Shown here: piece by piece, positions 23,741-35,500 of the stretch
How positions within the stretch are numbered: the first letter of the stretch is position 1
Layout of the letters: each line of letters begins with the position of its first letter
Assembly (NCBI GenBank): GCA_023846275.1
Contig: JAIUJO010000298.1
Location: 538,501 to 602,500, forward strand
From: Vanilla planifolia
Lineage: Eukaryota > Streptophyta > Magnoliopsida > Asparagales > Orchidaceae
DNA: 64,000 bases
Reading direction: 5' to 3'
Position numbers and translations under genes: made by a program
The notes under the pieces: model-generated
Database searches by the model: none
What the model was told of the DNA's origin: nothing
The model's input: the letters and a program-made list of their open reading frames with translations, nothing else

Positions 23741-25799
23741 CAAGTTGAGCAAAGTAAAGTAGAGTTGAGTAAACCAGAGCAGAGTAGAGTAGAGCGGAGT
23801 AGAGTAGAGATAATTAGAGCAGATTAGAGTAGAGTAAAGTAGAGTAGAGCCAAGTAGAGTAAACCAAAATAGAGTAGAGTAGAGCTTGGTTAGGCAAGGC
23901 TAGGTTAGAGTAGAGTGGAGTAGAGTAGAGTAGAGTAGAGCTTGGTTAGGCTAGGCTAGGAAAGGCTTGGCTAAACAATGCTTGAGTAGAGCATATTAAA
24001 GTAGTGTAGAGTAGAGTAGAGCATAGTAAAGCAGAGTAGAGTAGAGCACAGAAGAGCAGAGTGGAGCAGAGTTAGTTTGCTTAAGCTAGTCTTGAGCATA
24101 ATAGAGCAGAGCTAAGTTAGGCTATGCTAGGTTAGTCAAAGTTAGAGTAGAGTAGAGTTTAGTTAAGCTAGGTTAGGTTATGCTAGGCTAGGCTAGGTTA
24201 GGTTTGGATAGAGTTGAGTAGAGTAGTGTAGAGCAGAGCAAAACAGAATTGAGCAGAGTAGAGTATAAAATAATAGAACAGAGAAGAGCAAAGCATAGTA
24301 AAGACGAGTAGAGCATATTGAAGCAGAGTAGAGTATAGCAAAGTGGAGTGGAGCAGAGTAGAGTAGTGCAGAGAAAAATTGAGTACATAAGAGGAGAACA
24401 GAGTAGAGAATAGAAAAGTAGAGCAAAGAAAAGTAGAGCAAAGTAGAGTAGAGCAGAGCTATGTTAGCCTAGGTTAGGCTAGGCTAGTCTAGTGTAGAGT
24501 AGTGTAGAGAAGAGTAGAGTAGAGTAGAGTAGACTATACCAGAGCTAGTTGGGCTTAGTTAGACTTTATTAGGTTATAATACAGTAGAGTAGAGTAGAGT
24601 ATAGTAAAGTAGAGCAGAGTAGAGAAGAGTAGAGTAAAGTTGAGTAGAGTAGAGTAAAGATGGCTCAGTTGGGTTAAGTTAGTTTAGGCCCAATAAGGCT
24701 ATTATAAGTGAGGCTAGGCAAGAGTAGAGTAGAGTAGGGTAGACTAAAGTAGAGCAGAGCTAGGACAGGCTAGGTAAGGCTATGCTAGGCAAGGCAAGGC
24801 TAGAGTAGAGTAGAGTAGAGCAGGGTAAAAATGAATAGAGCAGAGTCGAGTAGAGTATAGGAGAGTTAAGAAGAGTAGAGTAGAGTTAGGGTTGGCTAAA
24901 CTAAGCAAGCCAAGGCTAGGCTAAGTTAGGCTAGGCTTGAGTTGAGTAGAGTAGAGTAGTGCTTGGTTAGCCTAAGCTAGGCTAGAGTATAAAGTAGAGG
25001 AGAGTAAAGAAGAGTAGAGTAGAGTAGAGTAGAGAAGAGCAGAGTAGAGCAGAGCAGAGCATAACAGAGTAGAGTGAGGCAGAGCAAAGCTAGCTTAAGC
25101 TAAGCTAGGCTAGGCAAGGAAAGGCAAGGCTAAGATAGAGTAGAGTAGAGTAGAGTGGAGTAGAGTATAGTAAAGCATGGTTAGGCTTGGCTAGAGTAGA
25201 GTAGCATAGGATACAGTAGACTGGAGTAGAGAAGATTAGAGTAGCAAGAAGCAGAGGAAGACAAAGCAGAGTGGAAAAAAGCAGAGCAGAGCAAGGTAAA
25301 ATAGAGTAGAGTAGGGCATAGTAGAGCAGAGCAAAGTAGAGTAAAGTAGAGTAGAGTAGAGCAGAGTAAAATAGAGCGAGGTTAGTCTTGGCTAAGCTAG
25401 ACTAGAGTAGAGTATAATAAAGTAGACTAGAATAGAGTAGAGTAAAGTAGAGAAGTGTGGAGTAGAACAGTGCAGAGCAGAACATAGTAGAGTATAGCAA
25501 AGCTAGGTCAGCCTAGGCAAGGTTAGGCTATAGTAGAGTAGAGTAGAGCTTGGTTAGGCTAGACAGGGCTAAGTTAAAGTGGAGTAGAGTATAATAGAGT
25601 AGAGTAGACTAATTTAAGGAAGACTATAATAGAGTACAGCTAGTTTAGACTAGGCTACACAAGGATAGGCCACGATAAGGGAGGTTAGGCTAGACTAGAC
25701 TAGAGTAGAGTAGAGGAGAGCTAGGTTAGGCTAGGTTAGGCTAGGCTAGGTGAGGCTAGAGTAGGATAGAGTAGATATAGTAGAGTAGAGTAGAGTAAA
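23741..25799. repeat. Ordinary mixed satellite
   Basis: Alternating blocks in roughly the average proportion, with no gene, RNA or mobile element signal and no second copy recognised by eye. The longest A-rich block lies near 24,190-24,450. Confidence 0.8.
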
Positions 25800-26170
25800 G
25801 TAGAGGAGAGGAGAGTAGAGCAGAGCAGAGCAGAGTAGAGTAGGCCATAACTATAGAGTAGAGTAATGTAGAGTAGAGTAGAGTAGAGCAAAGTAGAGTA
25901 CAAAATATTAGAGCTATGATAGGCTAGGATAAGCTAGGCTGGAGTAGAGTAGAGTAGAACAAAGTTGAGCTGGGTTAGGCTAACTTACGATAGGGTAAGC
26001 TATGCTAGGCTAGGTTACACAAGGCTAGTGTAGAGTAGAGTAGAGTAGAGTATTATAGAGTTGGATTAGGCTAGGTTAGAGTAGAGTAGAGTAGAAAAGA
26101 GTAAAGAAGAGTAGAGTAGAGTGGAGTGGAGTAGAGTGGAGTAGAGGAGAGGATAGGAGAGGAGAGCAGT

Positions 26171-26196
26171 GGAGGGGAGAGGAGAGGGGAGGAGAG
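26171..26196 (+). repeat. Homopurine tract, 26 bp
   Basis: Only A and G occur between the T at 26,170 and the T at 26,197, in GGAGA/GGGGA units. It sits among shorter purine runs from about 26,143. The same unit class recurs in the other purine tracts, showing that GAGAG pentamers expand locally. Confidence 0.85.
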
Positions 26197-26970
26197 TAGA
26201 GTAGAGTAAAACAGAGCATAGAAAAATAGAACAAAGCAGAGTAGAACAAAATAGAGCAGAGCTGAGTAGAGAAAACCAGAGTAAAGCAGAGAAAAGAGTA
26301 GTAGAGTAGAGGAAAGTAAAGAAAGGTAGAGAATAGTGGAGCAGTGTAGAGTAGAGTAAACCAAGTAGAGTAGAGTAGAGTTAAGTTAGGCTAGGCTAGA
26401 GTAGAGAAGGTTAGAGAAGAGTACAATAGAGTAGAATAGAGTAGAGAAGAGCTATGTTTGGCTAGGCTAGAGTACAGTAGAGCAGAGTAGAGTAGAGCAG
26501 AGAAGAGCAGACAAGAGTAGATCAGAGTAGAGTAGAGTAGAGTAGAGTAGAATTGAGTAGATTAGTATAGTGTATAGTAGAGCTAGGTTAGGCTAGGCTA
26601 TGTTGGGCTAGGCTAGAATAGAGGAGGGTATGGTAAAGCTAGGTTAGGTTAGGATAGGTTATGCTAGGCTTAAGTAGAGTAGTGTAAAGTGTAGTAGAAT
26701 AGAGTAGAGCATAACAGAGTAGATCAGAGCAAAGTAGAGTAAAGCTAGGTTTGGCTAAGCTAGACTGGGTTAGGCTAGGTTAAGCTTGCCTAGGATAGAG
26801 TTGAGTTGAGAGGAGAAAAGTAGAGTAGAGCTTGGTTTGGCTCAGCTAAGTAAGGCTTAGTTAGAGTAGAGTGGAGTAGAGTAGAGAAGACTATAATAAA
26901 GTATATTAGAGTATAGTGGAGCATAGTTAGCTTAGCCTAAGCTAGGCTATGGTAGGCTAGAGTAGGCTAG

Positions 26971-27040
26971 GTTAGGCTAGGCTAGCCTAGGCTAGGTTAG
27001 GCTAGGCTAGCCTAGGCTAGGGTAGGCTAGGTTAGGCTAG
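26971..27040 (+). repeat. 25-bp tandem repeat containing paired 14-bp palindromes
   Basis: A 25-bp unit beginning GTTAGGCTAGGCTAGCCTAG starts at 26,971 and at 26,996. Each carries CTAGCCTAGGCTAG, a perfect palindrome, at 26,982-26,995 and 27,007-27,020. The palindrome needs only one base change of TAGGC to TAGCC, so it is a by-product of the pentamer. The surrounding run of about 110 bp is one of the longest GC-rich blocks in the window. Confidence 0.85.
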
Positions 27041-28320
27041 GTTTATAATAGAGTAGAGTAGAGTAGAGAAGAGCAGAGAATAGAAGAGTAGAGTAGTGAA
27101 GTGTAGGCTAGGCAAGGTTAAGTTAGACAAGGCTAGCTAGGCTAATTTAAGCTATGCTGAAGTAGTAGAGTAGAGTAGTGTAGAACTAGGTTAGGCAAGG
27201 ATAAGCAAGGTTAAGCTAGGCTAGGCTAGGATAGGATAGAGTAGAGCATAGTAAAGTGAAGACGAGCAAAGTAAAGCAGAGTAAAGCAGACAAGAGAAAA
27301 GTAGAGTAGAATAGAGTCGAGTAGAGCAAGATGGAGCAGAGCAAGGTTAGGCTAGGCTAGAGAAGAGTAGAGAAGAGTACAGTAAGGCATAGTTGAGCTA
27401 GGTTAGGCTAGGCTAAGCTCAGGTAGGCTAGGCTATAGTTGAGTAAAGTGGAGTAAAGTACAGTAAAGTAGTGTAGAGTAGAGTATAGCTACTTTAGGCT
27501 AGTCTAAGCTATGCTAAACTAGGGTTTAATAGAGTAGAGTGGAGTATAGTAGGGCAAAGAGGAGTAGAGTAGATCATAACAGAGTAGAGCAGAGCTATGT
27601 TAAGGTAGGCTATGATAGGCTAGAGTAGAGTAGAGTAGAGCTAATTTAGGCTGGCTAGGTTAGAGTGGAGTAGAGTAGGGTAGAGCAAAGTAGCATAGAG
27701 CAAAGCAGAGCTAAAAAGAGCAGGGCAGTGCAAAGTAGAGCAGTGTATAGTAGAGTAGAGTAGAGCAGTGTAAAGCATAGAAGAGTAAAGGAGAGCAGAG
27801 TAGAGAAAAGAAAAGCAGAGTTGAGTATAGTAGAGCAGAGAAGAGTGGAGCATAGTAGACTAGAGCTAGGTTAGGCTAGAGTAGAGTAGAGTAGAGTAGG
27901 GTAGAGTAGAGTAGTGTAAAGCTAAGTTAAGTTAGGCTAGGTGAGGCTACGCTCATGTAGGTTGGGCTTGGCTAGGCTAGGCTAGAGTTGAGTAGTGTAG
28001 AGAAGAGCTACTTTAGTAAAGGCTAGGCTAGGCTAAACTAGGCTAGAGTAGAGTAGAATAGAGTATAATAGAGTAGAGTAGGGAAGAGCAAAGAACAGTA
28101 GAGCAGAGTAGAGTAGAGAAGATTAGAGTAGAGTAGAGTAGGCAGAGTAGAGCTAGGTTAGGATAAGTTAAGGTGGAGCAGAGTAGAGTAGAGTAGAGCT
28201 AGGTTAGGCTTGGCTAGTCTAGGTTAGGTTAGAGTAGGGTAGAGTAAAGTAGAGTGGAGTAGAGTTGAATATAGTAGAGTAGAGTAGAGTAGAGTAGAGT
28301 AGAGCATTGTTGAGTGGAGT

Positions 28321-28351
28321 AGAGGAGAGGAGAGGAGAGGAGAGGGGAGGG
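28321..28351 (+). repeat. Homopurine tract, 31 bp
   Basis: A uniform GAGGA array with no pyrimidine between T28320 and C28352, ending in GGGGAGGG. A cluster of GGAGAG and GGAAAG variants follows to about 28,410. Confidence 0.87.
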
Positions 28352-28636
28352 CAGGAGAGTAGAGTAAAGGAGAGTAGAGGAAAGCAAATCTGAGTAGAGG
28401 AGAGGGTAGCATAGTAAAGTGGAGTAGAGTAGAGTAGAATAAAGTAGGACAAAAAGAGCAGAGTTGAATAGGTGGAGTAGTGTAGACTAGAGCTTGGTTA
28501 GGCCAAGTTGGGCTAAGCTAAAGTAGAGTATAGTAGAGCTGAGCTAGGTTAGGTAAGCTAGGCTAGGCTAAGTTAAGCTCAACTAGGCTAAGTTAGGGTA
28601 TAGTAATAGATTAGAGTAGAGTAGAGTAGAGCTAAC

Positions 28637-28656
28637 TTAGGTTAGGTTAGGTTAGG
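28637..28656 (+). repeat. Four perfect TTAGG units
   Basis: TTAGG is repeated four times without error, then passes into GCTAGG units. TTAGG is the telomere repeat of many arthropods, but here it equals the in-phase TAGGT variant of the satellite. Three-unit runs occur near 17,833 and 62,086. Four units are too few for a telomeric tract. Confidence 0.85.
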
Positions 28657-29101
28657 CTAGGCTAGGCTAAGCTAGAGTAGAGAGTGTAGAGTAGAGTAGT
28701 GTATAATAGAGTAGAGTTTAGTATAGAAGAGAAAAATATAATAAGGTAGAGTAGAGCAGAGCAAAGCAAAGGATAGAGGAGTATAGTAGAGCAATAGAGT
28801 AGAGCATTGAATATATAGCAGAGTAGAGTAGAGTAAAGTAGAGTAGAGCTAGGTTTTCTATTTTAGGCTAGGCTAGGCTAGAGTAGAATAAAGAAGAGTA
28901 GAGTAGAGCTCAGTTAGGCTGGGCTAGGCTAGGCTAGAGTAGAGTAGGATATAATAGAGTGAAGTAGTGTAGAGCTAGATTAAGTTTGGCTAGGCTTGGT
29001 TAGGCTAGAGTACAGTGGAGTAGAGTAGAGTTGTGTAGAGTAGTGTAGAGTAGAGCAGAGTAAAGTGGAGTAAAGTTGAGTTGAGTAGAGTAGAGTAGAG
29101 T

Positions 29102-29156
29102 AGAGGAGAGGAGAGGAGAGGAGAGGAGAAGAGAGGAGAAGAGAAGAGAAGAGAGG
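29102..29156 (+). repeat. Longest homopurine tract seen, 55 bp
   Basis: No pyrimidine occurs between T29101 and T29157. The first half is regular GAGGA and the second half shifts to GAAGA units. Homopurine-homopyrimidine tracts with mirror symmetry can form triplex (H-DNA) structures in supercoiled DNA; that this one does is inference. A further GGAGAGG run follows at about 29,163. Confidence 0.88.
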
Positions 29157-32100
29157 TGAGTAGAGGAGAGGAGAGTAGAGTAGAGCTGAGCAGAGCATTA
29201 CAGAGTAGAGTAGAGAAGACCAGAGAAGAGCAGAGCAGAGTAGAGCAAAGCAAAGCAGAGTAGAGAAGAGTAGCATAGAGCAGATCAAGGTAGAGCAGAC
29301 TAGACTAGAGTAGAGAACAACATAGTAGTAGAAGGGTGAGTGGAGTAGAGTAAAGAAAAGTAGAGCAAAGTAGAGTGGAGTAGAGCAGAGAAGAGTAGAG
29401 TAGGGAAAAGTTAGTAGGCTAGGCTGGGCTATGTTAAGCTTGGCTAGAGTAGAGTAGAGTAGAGTGGAGTAGAATAGAGTGGAGCAGAGCTAAGTTAGGC
29501 TAGGCTTGATAAAAGTACAATAGAGTAGAGTAGAGCAGAGTAGAGTAGAGAAGAGTAGAGCAGAGCATAGCAGAAGAAGAAGAGTTGAGTAGAGCAAATA
29601 ATATTAGAGTAGAATAGAGCTAGGTTAAGCTAGGCTAAGCTAGAGTAGAGTAGAGCAGAGTAAAATAGAGTAATATAGAGCTGAGCTAGGTTAAGTTAGG
29701 CTAGGCTAGGCTAAGTTAGAGTAGAGTAGAGCAGAGTAGAGTAGAGTAAAGTAAAGTAAAAGAGAGTTGAGTTTATTTAGGCTTGGCTAGGCTAGGCTAG
29801 GCAAGGGAAGGCTTGGCTAGACTAGAGAAAAATAGAGTAGAGTAGAGTAGAGTAAAGTAGAGTGGAGCTTGGTTAGGCTAGGCTAAGCAAGGCTAAACTA
29901 GCTAGAGTAAATAAGAGTAGAGTAGAGTAGAGTAGAGTATAGTAGAGTACAGTAGAGTAAAATATAATATAGCAAAGAAAATTAGAGTAGAGCAGAGTAG
30001 AGTAGAGAAGAATAAAGTAGAGAAAGGTTAGGCTAGGCTCAATTAGGCTAAAGTAGAGTAGAGTAGAATAGAGCATAGTAAAGTAGAGTAGAGCTAGGTT
30101 GGGTTAGGCTTAGCTAGGTTAGGATAGACTAAAGCAGAGTAGAGTAGAGTAGAGCAGAGTAAAATTGAGTAGAGGAGTGTTAGGTTAGGTTGGGCTAAGC
30201 TAGGCTATGCCTTGCTAGGTAAGGCTAGGCTAGAGTAGAGTAGAATAGACTATAGTCGAGTAGAGTAAAGCTAGGTTAGGCTAGACAAGGCTAGACTAAA
30301 GTAGAGCATAGTGAAGTATAGTAGAGCAGAGTAGAGTAGATCAGAGCAAAGCAAAGCATAGTAGAGAAAAGCTAGGTTAGGCTAGGCTAGAGTAGAGTAG
30401 ATTATAATAGAGTGGAGTAGAGTGTAGAATAGAGCTAGGTTAGGCTAAGCTAGCTTAGGCTAGGCAAGTCTAGGGTAGGCTAGGTTAGGTTAGAGTAGGG
30501 TAGAGTTAGGTTAGGTTAGGCTAGGCTAGGCTAGAGTATAATAGTGTAGAGTAGAGTATATTAGAGTGGAGCTGAGCAGAGTTGAGTAGAGTAGAGTAGA
30601 GTTGAGTAGTAATGAGCAAAGCTGAGCAGAGTTAAGCTAGGCTAAGGTAGGTTAGGCTAGGAAAGGTAGGATAGGCTAGGCTAAGCTAGGAAAAGTAAGG
30701 CCAGAGAAGAGTAGAGTTGAGTAGAGCTAGGTTAAGTGAGGCTAGGCCAAATTATGTTAGGGTAGATTGGAGTAGAGTTGAGTAGAGTAGAGTAGACATG
30801 AGTATAGTTGAGCTAGGGTAGGCTAGGTAAGGCTATGCTAGAGTAAAGTGGAGTAAAGTACAATAGAGTGGAGTAGAGGTTGATTAGGCTTAGCTTATGC
30901 TAATCTAGGCTAGGCTAGAGTAGAGTAGAGTAGAGTAAAGTAGAGAAGAGAAAAATAGAGTAGATTAGAGCATAATAGAGAAGAATAGAGCATAAAAGAG
31001 TAGAGTTGAGAAGATTAAAGTTGAGAAGAGTAGAGCTTGTGTAGGCTAAGTTAGGCTAGGTTAGTGTAGAGTAGAGAAGAGTAGAGTGGAGTAGAGCTAG
31101 GTTTAGCTAGGCTAAGCTACCCAAGGCTTGGATCGGTTATGCTTCGCTCGAGTAAAGTAGAGTTGAGAATTACAGAGTTGAGTAGAGCTCGATTAGGTTT
31201 TGCTAGGCAAGGCTTTGCTAATGTACAATAAAGTAGAGCAGAGTAGAGTAGAGGATAACATAACTAGGTTAGGCTAGACAAGGTTGGGCATGGCTCGATT
31301 AGGCTATGCTAGAATGGAGTAGAGTTTAGTAGAGTATAGTAGAGTAGAGTACAGTAGAGCTAGGTTGGTTTGGCAAGGCTAGGCTAGAGTATAGTAGAGT
31401 AGAGTAGAGTTAAGTAGAGTTGGGCAAGGTAGAGCTAAGCAGAGCAGAGTAGAGAAGAGAAGAGTAAAATAGAGTAGAGTAGGGTAGAGTAGAGCAGAGA
31501 AGAGCAAAGTAGAGTAGAGCAGAGTAGAGTAGAGAAGAGTAGATAAGAGCAAAGCTTAGTAGGCTAAGCTAGGTTAGAGTAGAGTAGAGTAGTGTAGATA
31601 TGGTAGAGTAGAGTTTGGTTAGGCTAGCTTAGGGTAAATAAGGCTAAAGTAGAGTAGAGGAAATTAGAGTAGAGAAGAGAAGAGTAAAGTAGAGCAGAGC
31701 AAAGTAGAGCAGAGTAGAGTAATGCAAAGCAGAGCAGAGAAGAGCAGAGTAGAGTAGAGCACAACAAAGCAGTGAAGACTATAGTGGAGCAGAACAATGC
31801 AAATTATAGTAGATAAGAGCAGAGTACAGTAGAGTAGAGAAGATTAATATATAGTTGAGTAGAGTACAATAGAGTTTGGATAGGCTAGGCTATACTTGGC
31901 TAGGCTAGGCTAGAGTAAGTAAAGCTAAGTTAGGCTAGGCTTGATAAGAGTAGAGTGGAGTAGAGGAGAGTAGAGGTAGGTTAGGTTAGGCTAGAGTACA
32001 ATAGAGTAGAGTATAGTTGAATAGAGTAGAGCAGAGAGGAGTATAGTAGAGTAGAGTAGGGCAAAGCAGAGTAGAATAGAGAAGAATAGAGTAGAGAAGT

Positions 32101-32502
32101 GCAAAGCAAAAGAAGAGTAGAGCATAACAAAATAGTAAAGTAGTATAATACAGAGTAGAGTAGAGCAAAATAGTGCAGAGCTGAGCAGAGTAAAGCAGAG
32201 TAGAGCAGAGCCGAGCTAGGTTATTCAATGCTATACTATGCAAGGCTAGGCTAGTTAGAGTAGAGTAGAGTAGAGTAGAGCTCAATTAAGCTAGGTTAGG
32301 CTAGGGTAGGCTAGCAAGGCTAGGCTAAGCCAAGCAAGAGTAGAGTAAAGTAGAGTAGCCTATAGTAGAGCTAGATTAGGTAATGCTTGGCTTGGATGGG
32401 CTAGAGTAGAGTAGACTAGAGTTGAGTAGAGTAGAATAAGGTAGAGTAGAGTAGAGGAGAGCATAATAGAGTAGAGTAGAGTAGAGTAGAGTATAATAGA
32501 GT

Positions 32503-32546
32503 AGAGGAGAGGAGAGGAGAGGTGAGGAGAGGAGAGGAGAGGAGAG
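32503..32546 (+). repeat. Homopurine pair, 20 and 23 bp, split by one T
   Basis: Purines only at 32,503-32,522 and 32,524-32,546 with a single T at 32,523, in regular GGAGA units. It lies within one of the longest A-rich blocks of the window. Confidence 0.85.
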
Positions 32547-35500
32547 CAGAGTTGAGCAGAGCATAGCATAAAAGAGTAGAGTAGATTAGAGAAGAGTAGA
32601 ACAATGTGGAGTGGAGCAGAGCAAAGTAGAGAAGAGCAAAGAAGAGCATTGTATAGCAGAATAGAGTTGAGTAAATTGGATTAGAGAAGAATAGAGTAGA
32701 GAAGAGCATAATGGAGTAGAGGAGTGTAGAGTAGAGTTGAGAAATTATAGCAAAGAAGAGTAGAGTAGAGTAGAGCAGAGTTGAGTAAAGAAAAGCTAGG
32801 TTAGGCTAGGCTAAGCTAGGTTAAAGTATAGTAGAGTAGAGTAGAGTATAGCAAGGTTAGGCTAGCTAAGCTAGAGTATAGTAGAGTAAAATAGATTAGA
32901 GTAAAGTAGAGTAGAGTAGAGTAGAGTAGAGCATAGCAGAGTAGAGTAGAGTAGAGCAAAGCAGAGCAGACTAGAGCATAGCAGAGCAAAGAAGAGCAAA
33001 GCAAAGTAGAGTAGAGTAGAGTTAGGTTAAGCTAGGCTAGGCTAGATAAGGCAAGCCTAACCTAGAGTAGTGTATAGTAAAGTCAAGTAGAGTAGAATAG
33101 AGTAGAGTATATTAGTGTAGTGTAGAGTAAGATAGACTAAAGTAGAGTAGAGCAAAGTTAGGTTAGGCTAGGAAAGGCTAGGCTAAGGAAGGCTAGGCTA
33201 GGCTAGGATAGGCCAGAGTAGGCTAGAGTAGAGTAGAGTAAAGTAGAGTTAGGTTAGGCTAAAGAAAGCTAAAGTAGACCAGACTAGAGTATAATAAAGT
33301 AGAGTAGAACTAAGTAAAGTAGTGCAAAGAAGAGAAGAGTAGAGCAGAATATACAGAGTAGACCAAAGTAGAGTATAACCGAGTATAATAGACAATAGTA
33401 GAGCAAAGAAAATAAGAGTAGGGTAGAGCAGAGCAGAGTAGAGTAGAGTAGAGTAGAGCAAAGCTAGGTTAGGCTACGCTAGGCTTGGCTAGGCTCAGCT
33501 AAGCTAGAGTAGAGTAGATTAGAGTGGAATAAAGAAGAGTAGAGAATAGCAAAGTAGAGCAGTGTAGAGTAGAGTAGAGTTGAGCAGAGTAGAGTAGAGC
33601 CGAGTAGAGTATAGCAGAGCAGAGTAGAGTAGTGTAGGGCAAAGCGAAGAAAAATAGAGTAGATTCGAGTAGAGTAGAGTATAGTAGATAAGAGAAAATT
33701 AGAGTAGAGCAAAGAAGAATAGAGTAGGGCAAAGTTAGGCTAGGCTTGGATTTGCTAGGCTAACCTAGGCTAGTGTAAAGTGGAGGAGATTATTGCAGAG
33801 TAGAGTAGAGTACAATAGAGCAGAGTAGAGTAGAGCATAGTAGGGTAATGGAATAGAGTAAAGCATAGTAGAGTAGAGTAATGCTAGGTTAGGCAAGGCT
33901 GGGCTAAGCTAGGTTAGAGTAGAGTTGAGTAGTGTAGAGTAGAGTAAAGTTAAGAAGACTAAAGTAGAGGAGAGTAGAATAGAGTAGAGTAAAATAAAGC
34001 AGAGTAGGGTAGAGCAGCATAGAGCATGGTAAAGTAGAGCAGAGCTAGCTTATGTTCAGCAAGGCTAAGCTAGGCTAGGAAAGAGTAGAGTAGAGTAAAG
34101 TTATGTTAGGCTAGGCTAGAGTAGAGTAGGGCAGAGCAGAGAAGAGTAGAGCTAGGCTAGGCTAGACTAGAGTATAGTAGAGCTAGGTAGGCTAGGCTAG
34201 GTTAGAGTAGAGTAGAGTAGAGCTATAGTAGAATAGAGTATAGAACTAGGTTAGGCTAGATTAGGCTAGGCTTTATTTGTCTAGGTTAATCAAGGCAAGG
34301 CTAAGCTAGGCTAGAGTATAATGGAGTAGAGTTGAGTAATATAGAGTAGAGCTAAGTTAGGCTTGGCTAAGCAAAGCTAGAGTACAATAGAGTAGAGTAG
34401 AGTAGAGAAGAGTAGAGTAGAGCAAAGTAGAGTAATGCTGAGTAGTATAGAGTAGAGGAGAGTAGAGCAGAGTTGAGTGGAGTAGAGTAGAGCAATAAAA
34501 AGAAGAGCAAAGCATAGTAGAGTATAGAAGAGCTAAGTTTGGCTAGGCTAAGCTAAGCTAGAGTAAAGTATATTATGGTAGAGCTAGGTTAAGCTAGACT
34601 ATGCTAGACTAAGTTAGAGTAGAGTAGAGTAAAGTTTGGTGGAGTAGAGCTAAGTTAGGTTAGGCTAGGGTAAGCTAGCCTAGGCTAGACTAGAGTTGAG
34701 TAGAGTAGAGTAAAGTAGAGTAGAGTAGAGTAGAGTAGAGTAGAGCTCATTTAGGCTAAGGTAGGCTAGGCTAGAGCATTATGGAGTAGAGTTAAGCATA
34801 GCAAAGAAGAGCAAAGCAAAGTAGAATAGAGTTGAGCAAATCAAAAAAGAGCAAAGTAGAGCAGAGCAGATCAAAGCAGAATAGAGCAGAGCATAGCAAA
34901 GTAGAGTAGAGCTTGGTTAGGCTAAGTTAGCTAGGCTAGGCTAGGTTAGAGTTAAGTAGAATAGAGTAGAGTGGAATAGAATAGAGTAGATTATAGTAGA
35001 GTAGAGTAGAGTAGATTAAAGCTAGGTTAATCTAGGGTAGGAAGGGCAAGGCTAAGGTAGGCGAGGCTAGGCTAGAGTAGAGTAGAGTAGAGTAGAGCTC
35101 GATTAAGTTATGCTTGGCATCGCTACGCAATGCTAGTGTAGAGTAGAGTAGAGCAGAGCAGGGTAGGGAAGACTAGAGAAAAAACAAAGAATAATAAGGA
35201 AGAGCAGAGTAAAACAGAGCAAAGCATTGATGAACGAAGTAGAGTAGAGAAGATTAGAGCCAGGTTATGCTAACCTAGGCAAGGTTAGGCTAGGTTAAAG
35301 TAAAGTAGAGTATAGTATAGTTGAGTAGGTTAGAGTAGAGAAGAGTTTAGTAAAGTAGAGTAGAGAAGAGCAAAGTAAAGCAGAGTAGAGCAAAGTAGAA
35401 TAGAGTAGAGCAGAGTAGATTAGAGCAGAGTAAAGAAATGTAGAGTAGAGTAGCATTAGGTTAGGCTTAGCTAGGCTAGGTTTGGCTAGGCTAGGATAGG

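Larger units (their letters stand above)
25800..33800. repeat. TAGAG-dominant zone with GGAGA purine tracts
   Basis: Here the A-rich blocks are longest, several of them 200-350 bp, for example 26,071-26,364, 28,980-29,288, 31,986-32,285 and 32,360-32,709. The GC-rich blocks are correspondingly fewer. A third unit class, GAGAG/GGAGA, appears in bursts in the middle of these blocks and is rare elsewhere. The minus strand of these blocks is open in one or more frames and would read as Leu-Tyr-Ser-Thr or Leu-Leu-Ser-Ser-Pro repeats, which I do not regard as coding. Confidence 0.75.

Noticed and set aside
28621-28660. Telomere or interstitial telomeric tract
   Set aside because: At most four TTAGG units in a row occur, and they are in phase with the surrounding TAGGC satellite.
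28980-29288. Open frame of 102 codons on the minus strand with a Ser-Pro-Leu-Leu section
   Set aside because: The Ser-Pro part is the GGAGA purine tract read on the other strand. Overlapping frames are open too. Nothing but satellite is present.
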